DNA from: Streptomyces katrae
GTDB taxonomy: Bacteria > Actinomycetota > Actinomycetes > Streptomycetales > Streptomycetaceae
Direction: 5' to 3'
Assembly (NCBI RefSeq): GCF_000717655.1
Contig: NZ_JNZY01000008.1
Span: 62,001-126,000, forward strand
DNA length: 64,000 nt
The translations under genes were made by a program, and so were the position numbers. The stretch's first letter is position 1, and each line of letters begins with the position of its first letter. This document shows, piece by piece, positions 37,816 to 46,742 of the stretch. The notes beneath the pieces are model-generated. The model made no database searches and was not told where the DNA came from. It was given only the letters and a program-made list of their open reading frames with translations.

Positions 37816-38024
37816 GGTCGTCGGCTGCCCCGTGCGTCGCGTCCGGAGACCGGCGCGCGGCGGGAGGTCGTCCCACGCGCTCCCTCCCCCCTGTCTCCGT
37901 GAATCGTGTCCAGGAGATCCGCCATCTGCTCCAGAACCTTGACGAAGTCCCTCCATGGAGCCGTCCGGTCCTCGCCGTCGTCGGCAGCGCCCGTACGGCT
38001 CAGCCTCGATGCGGTCGGTGTCAT
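37812..38024 (-). CDS. Small 70-aa protein coupled to the M20 peptidase
   Basis: ATG at 38024 behind a good GAGGTGG site; the TGA stop overlaps the peptidase ATG. The product has an acidic/helical centre, PWRDFVKVLEQMADLLDTI, between polar Arg/Gly-rich ends. No family recognised. Codon pattern and coupling support a real gene. Confidence 0.5.
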   Translation of the reverse strand: MTPTASRLSRTGAADDGEDRTAPWRDFVKVLEQMADLLDTIHGDRGEGARGTTSRRAPVSGRDARGSRRP

Positions 38025-38311
38025 GGTCCACCTCGTCGTTCTGGCCGACCCTGCACGGCCGGTCCGTACACGCCACAAGCGGCGTACGCGACGTCTTCCC
38101 CCGCACCGAATGTTCATGCGGCTCGGTCAAAGCGGTCGTCGTCTGTGCAGCCGGACGCACGTCGGGAACGTGCCGGCCCACCTCGGCGCGCGCCATCGGA
38201 CCCATGGGGTGGTATCGCATACGAACCCGCGTTGGTGGTTCCGGGATCCGCCGGCTGGAGTGAACCGGATCGGCGCCGGTCCAGGCTGTGTCCGCGCCGG
38301 TGGGTCCTGCT
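38025..38311. other. Intergenic region
   Basis: About 290 bp without a recognisable gene, between the 70-aa gene and the isochorismatase gene, both on the minus strand. No hairpin or repeat stood out. Confidence 0.3.
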
Positions 38312-38866
38312 TCACCGCGCATGCAGGGCATCGAAGGTGATGTCGTCCACCGCGCAGATGTCCGCGGACATGTTGCAACGCATCATCCGCAAGGCCGCTT
38401 CGGCCAGGTCGGCGTCGATGTCGGCGACCGCGTCGGCCGCCACGACGACGTCGAAGTGCCGGATGTGGGCGTCCAGTGCCGAGTACATGACGCACTGTTC
38501 GGTCACCTGCCCGCACAGGACCAGGCGCTCCGTCCCGAGTTGGCCCAACAGGTAGGCCAGGGGGGTTTCGAAGAAGATCGAGTGCCGCGCCTTGACGACG
38601 AACAGCGAGTTCTCGTCGGGCGCGACCGGCTCCACCAGGTCGCTGTGCCGGCCGTCAAGGGCCGCCCGCAGGATCTCCCCGTGGTGCGAGCGCCACTCCC
38701 CGAAGTTGTCGTTCACGTAGATGACGGGCGAGTCGCTGGCCCGGGCGTGCTTCAGCAGCGTCGTGATCCCGCGGAGCGCCTCACGGACGGACGGGACCAA
38801 AGCCTCGGCGTCTTCGTGCTCGTAGGTGTTGAGCATGTCGATCACGATGAGCGCCGTGCGAGGCAT
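38312..38866 (-). CDS. Isochorismatase-like cysteine hydrolase
   Basis: 184 residues from the ATG at 38866 (GAGAGGTGG upstream). Catalytic triad of the family: Asp in LIVIDMLNTYEH, Lys in VVKARHSIFF and Cys in CGQVTEQCVMYSA. Such hydrolases cleave amides (for example nicotinamide or N-carbamoyl compounds) or isochorismate; the exact substrate is not predictable. Cytoplasmic, single-domain. Confidence 0.87.
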   Translation of the reverse strand: MPRTALIVIDMLNTYEHEDAEALVPSVREALRGITTLLKHARASDSPVIYVNDNFGEWRSHHGEILRAALDGRHSDLVEPVAPDENSLFVVKARHSIFFETPLAYLLGQLGTERLVLCGQVTEQCVMYSALDAHIRHFDVVVAADAVADIDADLAEAALRMMRCNMSADICAVDDITFDALHAR

Positions 38867-39253
38867 GGGAGCCGCCACCTCTCGTCCCGCCCCGCCGCCA
38901 GATCGGACGAGAGCCCGGGAGGTGGGCTCGGACGAGCGAGGTCAGATCGTTTGCCGGTTCCAGTCTCCCCCATCCGGGGCGGCACGGCCCACGGGACTGC
39001 TCGAACTCCCGAGCCTGCTGCCGGGCCGCCTTCCAGTTCGCACACACCCTGCTCGTGCGCGGCGGCGACCGCGTAGCGCCAGGGGCGGCCCTCCGGCGGT
39101 ACGTCCCCGTAGAGCACCATTCCCCGGCACGCCGGCAGTGCTCGGGCGGCTCCCCGGCCGCCGGAGTGAGATGCGCCCAGACGCGGGTACGCGCACCATG
39201 ACCCTGACGTCACGCCCCCTGATCCGCCCGAGAAGGGCGAGGACGGAGAACCC
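38867..39253. other. Intergenic region between divergent hydrolase and SDR genes
   Basis: A minus-strand frame (38842-39255) contains stretches such as GMVLYGDVPPEGRPWRYAV that look protein-like, but no family is recognised and it overlaps the hydrolase start, so it is not called. Near 39187-39208 lies a 22-bp element almost repeated at 57913-57934. Holds the SDR promoter. Confidence 0.3.
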
Positions 39254-40144
39254 ATGCCTCAGGACGATTCCCAGGCCCCCGACCCGGTGACACGCCACCC
39301 CCGCCCGCCCTTTCCGGACCAGGAGCAGGACCACCCCGGTTCCACGGAGCAGATGGAGCCACGACCCGACCATGGCGAGGATTCCTACCAAGGTCACGAC
39401 GTACTGCTCGACCGGGCGGCGGTCGTCACCGGCGGTGATTCCGGGATCGGCAGGGCCGTCTGCGTGGCGTTCGCCCGCGAAGGCGCGGACATCGTCTTCA
39501 CTCACCTCTCCGAGGAGGCGGACGAGGCAGCCGAGACGGTACGCCTGATCCGCGCGGCGGGCCGCAAGGCGGTACCGGTCGCCTGTGACATCCGTGAGGA
39601 GGAACAGTGCACGGCCCTGATCGACCGGGCCGTGCACGAATTCGGGCGCGTCGATCTCCTCGTCAACAACGCCGCCTACCAGATGTCCCAGCCCGACGGG
39701 ATCGAAGCGATCACCACGGAGCAGTTCGACCGGGTGATGAAGACCAACCTGTACGGGATGTTCTGGCTGACCCGCAAGGCTCTGCCCCACATGCCGCGGG
39801 GCGGGTCGGTCATCAACACGACCTCCGTGCAGGGCTACCAGCCGAGCCCCCACCTCCTCGACTACGCGATGACGAAGTCGGCGATCATCTCCTTCACCCA
39901 CGGGTTGGCGCAGATGCTCGCCGAGCGCGGCATCCGCGTCAACGGGGTCGCCCCGGGCCCGGTGTGGACCCCGCTGATCCCGGCGACGATGCCCGGCCCG
40001 ACGAAGTTCGGCGAACAGTCACCCCTGGGGCGGCCCGCCCAGCCCGCCGAGATGGCACCCGCTTACGTGTTCTTGGCCTCGCCCGGAGCGAGCTACATCA
40101 CCGGGGAGATCGTCAACGCCACGGGCGGCACTCCTCTGCCCTGA
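39254..40144 (+). CDS. SDR family oxidoreductase, general stress protein-like
   Basis: 296 residues, start ATG behind GGACGGAG. The N-terminal 50 residues (PPFPDQEQDHPGSTEQMEPRPDHGEDSY is the typical linker, cited here in part as DHPGSTEQMEPRPDHGE) are the mark of the GSP39/YhdF-type SDR branch. Rossmann motif VVTGGDSGIGRA near 59-70, LVNNAAYQ near 135, catalytic Ser and YAMTK near 200. Probably NADP-dependent with unknown substrate; relatives are induced by salt and desiccation. Confidence 0.87.
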   Translation: MPQDDSQAPDPVTRHPRPPFPDQEQDHPGSTEQMEPRPDHGEDSYQGHDVLLDRAAVVTGGDSGIGRAVCVAFAREGADIVFTHLSEEADEAAETVRLIRAAGRKAVPVACDIREEEQCTALIDRAVHEFGRVDLLVNNAAYQMSQPDGIEAITTEQFDRVMKTNLYGMFWLTRKALPHMPRGGSVINTTSVQGYQPSPHLLDYAMTKSAIISFTHGLAQMLAERGIRVNGVAPGPVWTPLIPATMPGPTKFGEQSPLGRPAQPAEMAPAYVFLASPGASYITGEIVNATGGTPLP

Positions 40145-40145
40145 C

Positions 40146-40265
40146 AGGCGCCGGGGCGGATCGCCCAGCCGGGAGACGGCGATGGACCTGGTTGTCTCGC
40201 GCTCCCGCGAGCTCCTCGCCGCGCGCGGGCCCGGCTCGATCGGCTTCTACACCACCGGCCGGCTC
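40146..40265 (+). pseudogene. Fragment of a molybdopterin oxidoreductase (nitrate reductase-like)
   Basis: The frame through 40182 reads ETAMDLVVSRSRELLAARG then PGSIGFYTTGRL, a block found near residue 100 of assimilatory nitrate reductase-type molybdopterin oxidoreductases, where it continues FLEEYYTL. Here it breaks into unrelated Arg/Pro sequence after about 30 codons. No other part of that roughly 700-residue protein is present. Identification rests on this single block. Confidence 0.5.
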
Positions 40266-40441
40266 GCCGCCGGGCCGCCGTGGACCTCGCCCCGCGCGTC
40301 GGCTCGACTGCGTCCGCCGCCCGCTCGTCCGCGCTGCTGGTTTGCCTCAGCTCGTCCGGGTAGGCGCGGGAGCGAAACGAGAAGGACCGACGGCCGGTCG
40401 AAGGGTTCGGCGCACGACCGTCCGGCTGGAGGGAGCAGAAG

Positions 40442-40636
40442 GTGTCCAGTCCACAGCAGCCCGAGGCGCGACGCAGCGGCAAGGGCGGAGGCACGCCGCA
40501 GGACAGCAGGAAGCTCAAGGCCGAGGAGGCAAGCCAGGGCACCCGGAAGAGCCGATCGCAGGGAACGGACGGAGGACAAAAGGGTGGCGGCAAGGGCGGA
40601 GCAGTACCTCCCGAGCAGCAGCCCGACCACCCGTAG
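40442..40636 (+). CDS. Small 64-aa hydrophilic protein
   Basis: GTG start behind GGAGGGAGCAGAAG. The product is Gly/Lys/Gln/Ser-rich (GKGGGTPQDSRKLKAEEAS), with no hydrophobic segment, similar in character to the proteins at 16243 and 27237. It lies between two gene remnants. Function unknown; a real gene is plausible from the ribosome site. Confidence 0.45.
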   Translation: MSSPQQPEARRSGKGGGTPQDSRKLKAEEASQGTRKSRSQGTDGGQKGGGKGGAVPPEQQPDHP

Positions 40637-40639
40637 CCG

Positions 40640-41024
40640 CTCACGCCACGCAAAGCTCGTGGCTCGCGCCCTGCCCCCGGCTGCGCGAGCAGGTGTCGCA
40701 AGATCTCGCCGGGCGCGGTTTGACCCGCGCCCGGGTCCTGGCCTGCCTGACCGAGCTGCTCGACCTGGGCTTCCTGCGGATCGGCGGCGAGCGCTACGCG
40801 CGCGACAACGGCAGCTACGGCCTCACCACCCTGCTGCGGGGGCACGTCACCTGTCGGCGCGGCGAGATCCGCTTGCACTTTCCGGCCAAGCCGCCGACGC
40901 GGCCCCCGCCCGGCGCAACCGGGTCGTGACGCGCGCCGTGCGCGAGGTCAGCGGATACCTCGGGAACACTCCCGCTGTCTGCCGGGCTGCCGTCCTGAAA
41001 CTCCTGCAAGCAGGCCACGTATGA
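40640..41024 (+). pseudogene. Decayed topoisomerase IB gene
   Basis: Pieces of one protein appear in shifting frames: SRHAKLVARALPPAAR; then VSQDLAGRGLTRARVLACL, FLRIGGERYARDNGSYGLTT and RGEIRLHFPAK up to a stop at 40929; then in a third frame VREVSGYLGNTPAVCRAAVL to a stop at 41024. These match, in order, the middle and end of bacterial/poxvirus-type topoisomerase IB, but the active-site region between them is deleted. So the gene carries at least two frameshifts and a large internal deletion. Confidence 0.72.
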
Positions 41025-41044
41025 CGAAGCCGTAGGCCCGGCGG

Positions 41045-41086
41045 GGTCACGCCGCGTCCGTATGGGCGCCGGACCCCGGCGTGACC
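41045..41086. terminator. Nested hairpin, possible terminator
   Basis: Outer stem GGTCACGCCG / CGGCGTGACC (10 bp) encloses an inner stem GTCCG / CGGAC. It follows the decayed topoisomerase gene. Confidence 0.45.
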
Positions 41087-41258
41087 GGGGACGCGGCGGC
41101 ACCTGGAGAGGGGCGGGCGCGCCACCTGCTGGCCTAACACCGCGCGCCGGGTGCCCGGCCCTTGCCCAGAGTTGGTCCCACACGATGCGTCGGCGCCCGC
41201 CCCGTCCCTTCCGGTGGGCGGCACCGGCCGCCGGAACCGAGGGAAGGCCAAGCACAGC

Positions 41259-42005
41259 ATGGACAGCGCGACACAGTTCGACCTGACGGGCAAGCAGGCT
41301 TTGGTCACCGGCGGCGCCCGGGGGCTGGGCGCCGCCATCGCACGGCGGCTCGCAGCGGCCGGCGCCTCCGTCCTGGTCGCCGACGTGCGCAAGGACCTCG
41401 CGCAGGAGCTCTGCGCGGACCTCGTGGTGATGGGCGGGCGCGCCCGCTTCGTCGAGATGGACGTGTGCGACCCCGACGCGGTCGCGGCGGTCCTCGGGGA
41501 CATCGAGTCGGACGGGGGCCGCGTGGACATCCTCGTCAACAACGCGGCCGTCGACGTGTCCAAGTCCACCGAGCACCTGACCGCGGAGGAGGTCAGGCAC
41601 GTGGTGACCACCAATCTGCTGGGGCCCATGTACCTGTGCCTGCAGTCCTACCGGCGCATGGTGGCCGCAGGCGGGGGCCACATCGTCAACATCCTCTCCA
41701 CCGCCGCGAACCGGACCTGGACGGAAGCGGGACCGTACGCGGCGAGCAAGTCCGGGCTGCGGGCCTTCACGCACACCCTCTTCAAGGAGGCGCAGCGGGA
41801 CTGCACCGGGATCGGCGTCACCGGGATCATCGCCGGCGGAATGGAGACCGCTTTCATCCTGGACCGGTTCCCGGACGCCGACACCGCTCTGCTGCAGAGC
41901 CCGGAGGTCGTGGCCGACACCGTCATGTACGCGCTGTCCGTACCCGCGGGGAGCGTGATCGGCGAACTGGTCGTGGTGCCCCGCCGGGAACCGTCCTGGC
42001 CCTGA
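41259..42005 (+). CDS. SDR family oxidoreductase
   Basis: 248 residues, start ATG behind GAGGGAAGG. Motifs TGGARGLGAAIARRL, LVNNAAVD and catalytic Ser plus YAASK near 163. The final part lacks the common C-terminal substrate loop and ends VVPRREPSWP. It is 15 bp upstream of another SDR gene, so the pair is cotranscribed. Confidence 0.86.
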   Translation: MDSATQFDLTGKQALVTGGARGLGAAIARRLAAAGASVLVADVRKDLAQELCADLVVMGGRARFVEMDVCDPDAVAAVLGDIESDGGRVDILVNNAAVDVSKSTEHLTAEEVRHVVTTNLLGPMYLCLQSYRRMVAAGGGHIVNILSTAANRTWTEAGPYAASKSGLRAFTHTLFKEAQRDCTGIGVTGIIAGGMETAFILDRFPDADTALLQSPEVVADTVMYALSVPAGSVIGELVVVPRREPSWP

Positions 42006-42020
42006 CGGGAGGCTCCGACC

Positions 42021-42830
42021 ATGATCAGCCCCCTGGACTTCTCCCCCACCGCGGCGGTGGTCACCGGTTCCGACTCCGGCATCGGCCGCGCCGTAGCCGT
42101 GCGACTGGCCACGGCAGGACTGGACGTCGGCATCACCTGGCACCAGGACGAGGCGGGGGCCGAGCGCACGGCCGAGGAGGTGCGGGCCCGCGGCCGACGC
42201 GCCGTACTCGCCCGGCTCGACCTCACGGACCTGCCCGCCGCCGCCGACGTCATCGACCGGCTCGCCGACGGTCTCGGGCGCATCGACGTGCTCGTGAACA
42301 ACGCCGGCACCGGAACCGCCACGCCTTTCCTGGACCTGGACCTGACCACCGTTCGCCAGGTTCTGGACATCGACCTCGTGGGCCCCCTGTTGTGCGGTCA
42401 ACGGGCGGCCCGGCACATGATCCGCCAGGGCACCGGCGGCCGGATCGTCAACGTCACCTCCGTCCACGAACACCAGCCGCGCGTCGGCGCCGGCCCGTAC
42501 TGCGCCGCCAAGGGCGGACTGGGCCTCCTCACCCAGGTCATGGCACTCGAACTCGCCGAACACGGCATCACCGTGAACGCCGTGGCTCCGGGCGAGATCG
42601 CCACCCCCATGACCGGCCAGGAAGACGAGGACGTGCGTACGGAACCCCGGCCGGGCATTCCCGCCGGCCGGCCGGGCGACGCCCACGAGGTCGCCGCCGT
42701 CATCGCCTTCCTGGCCGGCCCCTCGGCTTCGTACGTCACCGGCGCCTCCTGGACGGTGGACGGGGGCATGCTGCGGATGGGGCCCATGGCCGGCTCGCAC
42801 ATGGACCACGACCGGTGGCGCCGGCCGTGA
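42021..42830 (+). CDS. SDR family oxidoreductase
   Basis: 269 residues. VVTGSDSGIGRAVAV near 14-28, LVNNAGTGTA, catalytic Ser in VTSVHEHQP, YCAAK near 157 and the FabG-like end SASYVTGASWTVDGGMLRMG. Classical NADP-dependent reductase subgroup. Second gene of the SDR pair. Confidence 0.87.
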   Translation: MISPLDFSPTAAVVTGSDSGIGRAVAVRLATAGLDVGITWHQDEAGAERTAEEVRARGRRAVLARLDLTDLPAAADVIDRLADGLGRIDVLVNNAGTGTATPFLDLDLTTVRQVLDIDLVGPLLCGQRAARHMIRQGTGGRIVNVTSVHEHQPRVGAGPYCAAKGGLGLLTQVMALELAEHGITVNAVAPGEIATPMTGQEDEDVRTEPRPGIPAGRPGDAHEVAAVIAFLAGPSASYVTGASWTVDGGMLRMGPMAGSHMDHDRWRRP

Positions 42831-43026
42831 GGGGCGGCCACTCGGCGCGATCCGACGCAACGCCCCTCCCGGACTGGTGCTCCACCCGACACGCCGTCCG
42901 GTCCGCACTCGCCGTGCCGCCTGGTGGCTGAGGCTGCCGGCTCGCGGCGGCCCGGTCGACGCGGGTTCGCGGCAGCCGGCTGTTAGCTTCACCCGGTAGC
43001 GGCGGACACGGCGAAAGGACCACCCG

Positions 43027-44094
43027 GTGGGCGGCGCGGGAAGCAGGTACCAGGGCGCCGGACAGCGCGCTCACATCGGTTCGTTCGCCTCCGGTGGCGG
43101 CCGCGGGATCACGACGGCGACCGTGGACCCCGTCACCGGGGCGCTCACCGTACTGAACGTCGTGGATGACTTCCCGGACGCCTCGTGCCTGGCCCTGTCC
43201 CTCGACCGGCAGGTGCTCTACACCGCCGGGGGCACCGATCACGGCCTCGCGGCGGCGTACCGGATCACCGCCGACGGTCTCGCTGCGCTCGGACGGCCCG
43301 TCCCCGTCGAGGGCCTCGGTCCCACGCACCTGAGCGTCGTCGAAGACCGGCTGCTGACCGCCAATTACACGTCCGGCAGCGTGAGCGCTCTCCGGATCGC
43401 GGGCGACGGCCGGCCGCAGGGCCCCGCCGCGGTCCTCACCCACCGCGGCCGCGGGCCCGATCCTGAACGGCAGACCGGCCCGCACGCCCACCACGTGGCG
43501 CCCGATCCTAGCGGCCGCTGGGTGCTCGGCGTGGACCTCGGCACCGACTCGGTGCGCGTGTGCGTGCCCGATCCGGCCGGCGGGCCCCTCCGTGTACATG
43601 CCGAGACACCGCTGCGTACCGGGAGCGGTCCCCGTGAGGTGGCCTTCCACCCCTGCGGGGACGTGGCGTACGTGATCCACGAGCTGGAGCCGCAGCTGAC
43701 CGTGTGCCGATGGGACGCGGGCTCCGGGCGCCTGCACCCGACCGGTGAGGTCCCGCTGGGCTCGGCCGAGGCCACGTCGGACACCAGGGAGTATCCGTCG
43801 GTCGCCCTCGTCTCGGGGAACGGCCGCTTCGTCTGGGCTGCGGTCCGGGGCAGCAACCTCATCACCACCCTGTCGCTGGCGGACGGCCCCGAGAAGCCAC
43901 GGATCACGGATGTCGTGGACTGCGGCGGTCAATGGCCGCGACATCTGGCGGCCGACCCGTCGGGGCGTCATCTGTACGTGTGCAACGAGTGGTCCGGTGA
44001 CGTCACCTGGTTCGACACCGATCCCGAGAGCGGACGCCTGCACCCGGCAGGCAAGCTGGATGTCCCGGCCGCCGCCTGCGTCGTCCTCGCCTGA
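43027..44094 (+). CDS. Lactonase family protein (6-phosphogluconolactonase-like beta-propeller)
   Basis: 355 residues, GTG start behind AAAGGACC. A seven-bladed propeller of the YbhE/Pgl type: [19 protein letters not shown] at the start, [40 protein letters not shown] with the conserved His, and [19 protein letters not shown] near the end. Enzymes of this family hydrolyse 6-phosphogluconolactone or other sugar lactones. Cytoplasmic, and stands alone. Confidence 0.86.
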   Translation: MGGAGSRYQGAGQRAHIGSFASGGGRGITTATVDPVTGALTVLNVVDDFPDASCLALSLDRQVLYTAGGTDHGLAAAYRITADGLAALGRPVPVEGLGPTHLSVVEDRLLTANYTSGSVSALRIAGDGRPQGPAAVLTHRGRGPDPERQTGPHAHHVAPDPSGRWVLGVDLGTDSVRVCVPDPAGGPLRVHAETPLRTGSGPREVAFHPCGDVAYVIHELEPQLTVCRWDAGSGRLHPTGEVPLGSAEATSDTREYPSVALVSGNGRFVWAAVRGSNLITTLSLADGPEKPRITDVVDCGGQWPRHLAADPSGRHLYVCNEWSGDVTWFDTDPESGRLHPAGKLDVPAAACVVLA

Positions 44095-44141
44095 TACAGC
44101 CCGCCGGGCCGGACGCCGGGGCGGTCCACGGTGCGCAGCCG

Positions 44142-44996
44142 GTGTGCCGGCGTGCCTCGACGCGCTGCAACAGGCCTCGCGAACAGGGGCGTGCCGGTGA
44201 TGACGGCAGCGGCTGCCGCCCCGCCGCGCCCTCACCCGATTGCACCGTAAGAAGGGACCCGGACCTCGTTCTGCACCTGGCCTCCCCCGCATCCCCCGCC
44301 GACTACCTCAGGCTGCCGCTCCACACGTTGGAGGCCGGAAGCCTCGGCACGCGCAACGCCCTGGAACTCGCGCACCGCAGCGGGGCCCGCTTCGTCCTCG
44401 CCTCCACGTCCGAGGTCTACGGTGATCCGGAGGAGCACCCCCAGAACGAGCGGTACTGGGGGCACGTCAACCCCGTCGGCCCTCGTAGCGTCTACGACGA
44501 GGCCAAGCGCTTCGGGGAGGCGCTGAGCACCGCTCACGCCTCGGCCCTGGGCACGGACGCGTGCATCGTGCGGCTGTTCAACACCTACGGTCCGCGCATG
44601 CGGGGCTATGACGGTCGCGCCGTACCCACGTTCATCCGCCAGGCGCTCGCGGGTACCCCACTGACCGTCACCGGCGACGGTCTGCAGACCCGTTCGCTGT
44701 GCTACGTCGAGGACACCGTCGCCGGTATCCTCGCGGCGGCCGACCACGGGATGCGGGGGCCCGTGAACCTCGGCAACCCCGACGAGCTCACCATGCTGGA
44801 GCTCGCACGCCGGATCATCGAACTGACCGGTTCCTCCTCGGAGATCACCTTCATCGAGCGGCCCACCGACGACCCCACCGTGCGCTGCCCGGACATCACG
44901 CTGGCGCGGGACAAGCTCCAGTGGGAGCCGCGGGTGGCGGCCGAGGACGGGCTGGGCCGCACGATCGCCTGGTTCCGCGCGGAAGGCGACGACTGA
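44142..44996 (+). pseudogene. N-terminally truncated NAD-dependent epimerase / UDP-glucuronate decarboxylase-like gene
   Basis: From about 44256 the frame is a good match to UDP-xylose synthase-type extended SDRs: [42 protein letters not shown] (catalytic Tyr and Lys), [28 protein letters not shown] [15 protein letters not shown] and [14 protein letters not shown]. The expected first 65-70 residues with the GxxGxxG NAD-binding motif are missing: the preceding sequence reads Arg/Cys/Pro-rich in all three frames, with no start codon at a sensible place. Unless NAD binding is supplied otherwise, the product should be inactive. It stands at the head of the glycan locus. A truncation or assembly error is possible. 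Confidence 0.7.
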
Positions 44997-45081
44997 CCCC
45001 TTCGGCTCACTCGTGCTTCACCGGCGGCCGTGCCCACGCTCGGCCCCACCCGGCTCCCTCAGCCGAAAGGTCCTTTTCGCG

Positions 45082-46737
45082 ATGCGCATTCTCGGAATCA
45101 ACGCGCTCTTCCACGACCCTTCCGCGGCACTCGTCGTCGACGGCCGTACGGTCGCCGCCGCCGAGGAGGAGCGGTTCTCCCGTCGAAAGCACGGCAAGCG
45201 GCCGGTCCCCTTCTCCGCCTGGGAACTCCCGGAACAGGCCGCGGCCTGGTGCCTGAAGCGGGCCGGCCTGCGGCCCCAGGACCTCGATGCCGTGGCGTAC
45301 TCCTACGACCCGGATCTGGCGCGGCCGGCCGACGCCATGGGTCTGGACGACCCGTGGGACCACCTGCGCCAGAGGTACGCGCGCGAGGCCCCGGGGTTCC
45401 TGGCGACCGCACTGCCCGGCCTCGACCCCGGCCTCGTGCGCTTCGTTCCGCACCACATGGCCCATGCCGCGTCCGGCGCCTTCGCGGCCGACGGCGCGGA
45501 CCGCAGTTCCGTCCTGGTCCTCGACGGACGCGGTGAACGCGCTTCGCACCTGGCGGCACGCCGGACGGGCGACAGGCTGGAGCCCCTGTACGCGCAGGAC
45601 CTTCCGCACTCGCTCGGACTCGTTTACGAGGAACTGACCGATCATTTGGGCTTCTTGAGGTCGTCCGACGAGTTCAAGGTGATGGCACTCGCCTCCCACG
45701 GAAGCCCGCGGATGCTGGCCGAGCTGCGCCGCTGCGTGTACCCGACGGGCGACGGCGGGTTCCACGCCACCGGCGTCCCCTGGACCGAGTTCTGTACGCC
45801 CCGCGGCGCGGACGAGCCCTGGACCGGGGCTCACGCCGATCTCGCCGCGAGTGCCCAGGCCGTCTTGGAAGAGACGCTGCTGGACCTGGTCCGCTGGCTC
45901 CACGGACGCACCCACGACGACGTGCTCACCCTCGCCGGGGGCGTCGCACTGAACTGCGTGGCCAACTCCCGCATCGCACGCGAGGGTCCGTTCTCCCGCG
46001 TGTGGGTCCAGCCGGCCGCCGGAGACGCGGGAACGGCGCTGGGTTCAGCGCTGCTCCTCGCCGCCGGAGCGGGGGACGCCCCCGAGCCCATGGCCGGCGC
46101 GGACCTGGGCCGCGACTGGTCGGACGCGGAGCTCGGCGCCTGGCTCAAGACGGCAGGAGTCCCCTTCGAGCGGCCCCCGGACATCGCGTCCACCGTTGCG
46201 CAGGCGCTCGCCGACAATGCCATCGTGGCCTGGTTCCAGGGCCGTTCGGAGTTCGGGCCGCGGGCCCTGGGACACCGCTCGCTGCTGGCGCATCCCGGAC
46301 ACGCGGGGAACCTGGAGCGTCTCAACGACGTCAAGGGCCGTGAACAGTTCCGTCCCGTGGCCCCGATGGTGCTCGCCGAACGGGCGGCCGAGATCTTCGA
46401 CGGGCCGCTGCCCAGCCCGTACATGCTGTTCGTGCACGACGTGGCCTCCGATTGGCGCGAGCGCATCCCCGCGGTGGTCCACGTCGACGGCACGGCCCGC
46501 ATCCAGACCGTGGACCGCGAGAGCGAGCCTCTGGTGGCACGGATGCTCACCGAGTTCGAACGGCGCACCGGACTGCCGGTCGTCGTCAACACCAGCCTGA
46601 ACACCGCCGGCCGGCCGATGGTCGACGATCCCCGGGACGCCCTGGAGTGCTTCGGCTCGTCGCCGGTGGACCTGCTGGCCATCGGGCCGTACGCCGTCCG
46701 CCGGGACGGCATCTTCCGTTCCGCTGAGGAAGGTTGA
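45082..46737 (+). CDS. NodU/CmcH-family carbamoyltransferase
   Basis: 551 residues, start ATG behind CGAAAGG. N-terminal Kae1-like domain: ILGINALFHDPSAALVVDG, EEERFSRRKHGKRPVPF and HHMAHAASGAF with metal-binding His residues; C-terminal domain YrdC-like: FQGRSEFGPRALGHRSLLA and QFRPVAPMVL. Family members transfer a carbamoyl group from carbamoyl phosphate, via carbamoyl-AMP, to a hydroxyl of a sugar or antibiotic. Here, at the start of the transferase/heptose operon, it probably carbamoylates a sugar of the glycan. Ends 5 bp before the next gene. Confidence 0.88.
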   Translation: MRILGINALFHDPSAALVVDGRTVAAAEEERFSRRKHGKRPVPFSAWELPEQAAAWCLKRAGLRPQDLDAVAYSYDPDLARPADAMGLDDPWDHLRQRYAREAPGFLATALPGLDPGLVRFVPHHMAHAASGAFAADGADRSSVLVLDGRGERASHLAARRTGDRLEPLYAQDLPHSLGLVYEELTDHLGFLRSSDEFKVMALASHGSPRMLAELRRCVYPTGDGGFHATGVPWTEFCTPRGADEPWTGAHADLAASAQAVLEETLLDLVRWLHGRTHDDVLTLAGGVALNCVANSRIAREGPFSRVWVQPAAGDAGTALGSALLLAAGAGDAPEPMAGADLGRDWSDAELGAWLKTAGVPFERPPDIASTVAQALADNAIVAWFQGRSEFGPRALGHRSLLAHPGHAGNLERLNDVKGREQFRPVAPMVLAERAAEIFDGPLPSPYMLFVHDVASDWRERIPAVVHVDGTARIQTVDRESEPLVARMLTEFERRTGLPVVVNTSLNTAGRPMVDDPRDALECFGSSPVDLLAIGPYAVRRDGIFRSAEEG

Positions 46738-46742
46738 CCGCG

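Noticed and set aside
38842..39255. 137-codon minus-strand frame between isochorismatase and SDR genes
   Set aside because: Some stretches look protein-like but no family is known and it overlaps a real gene start.
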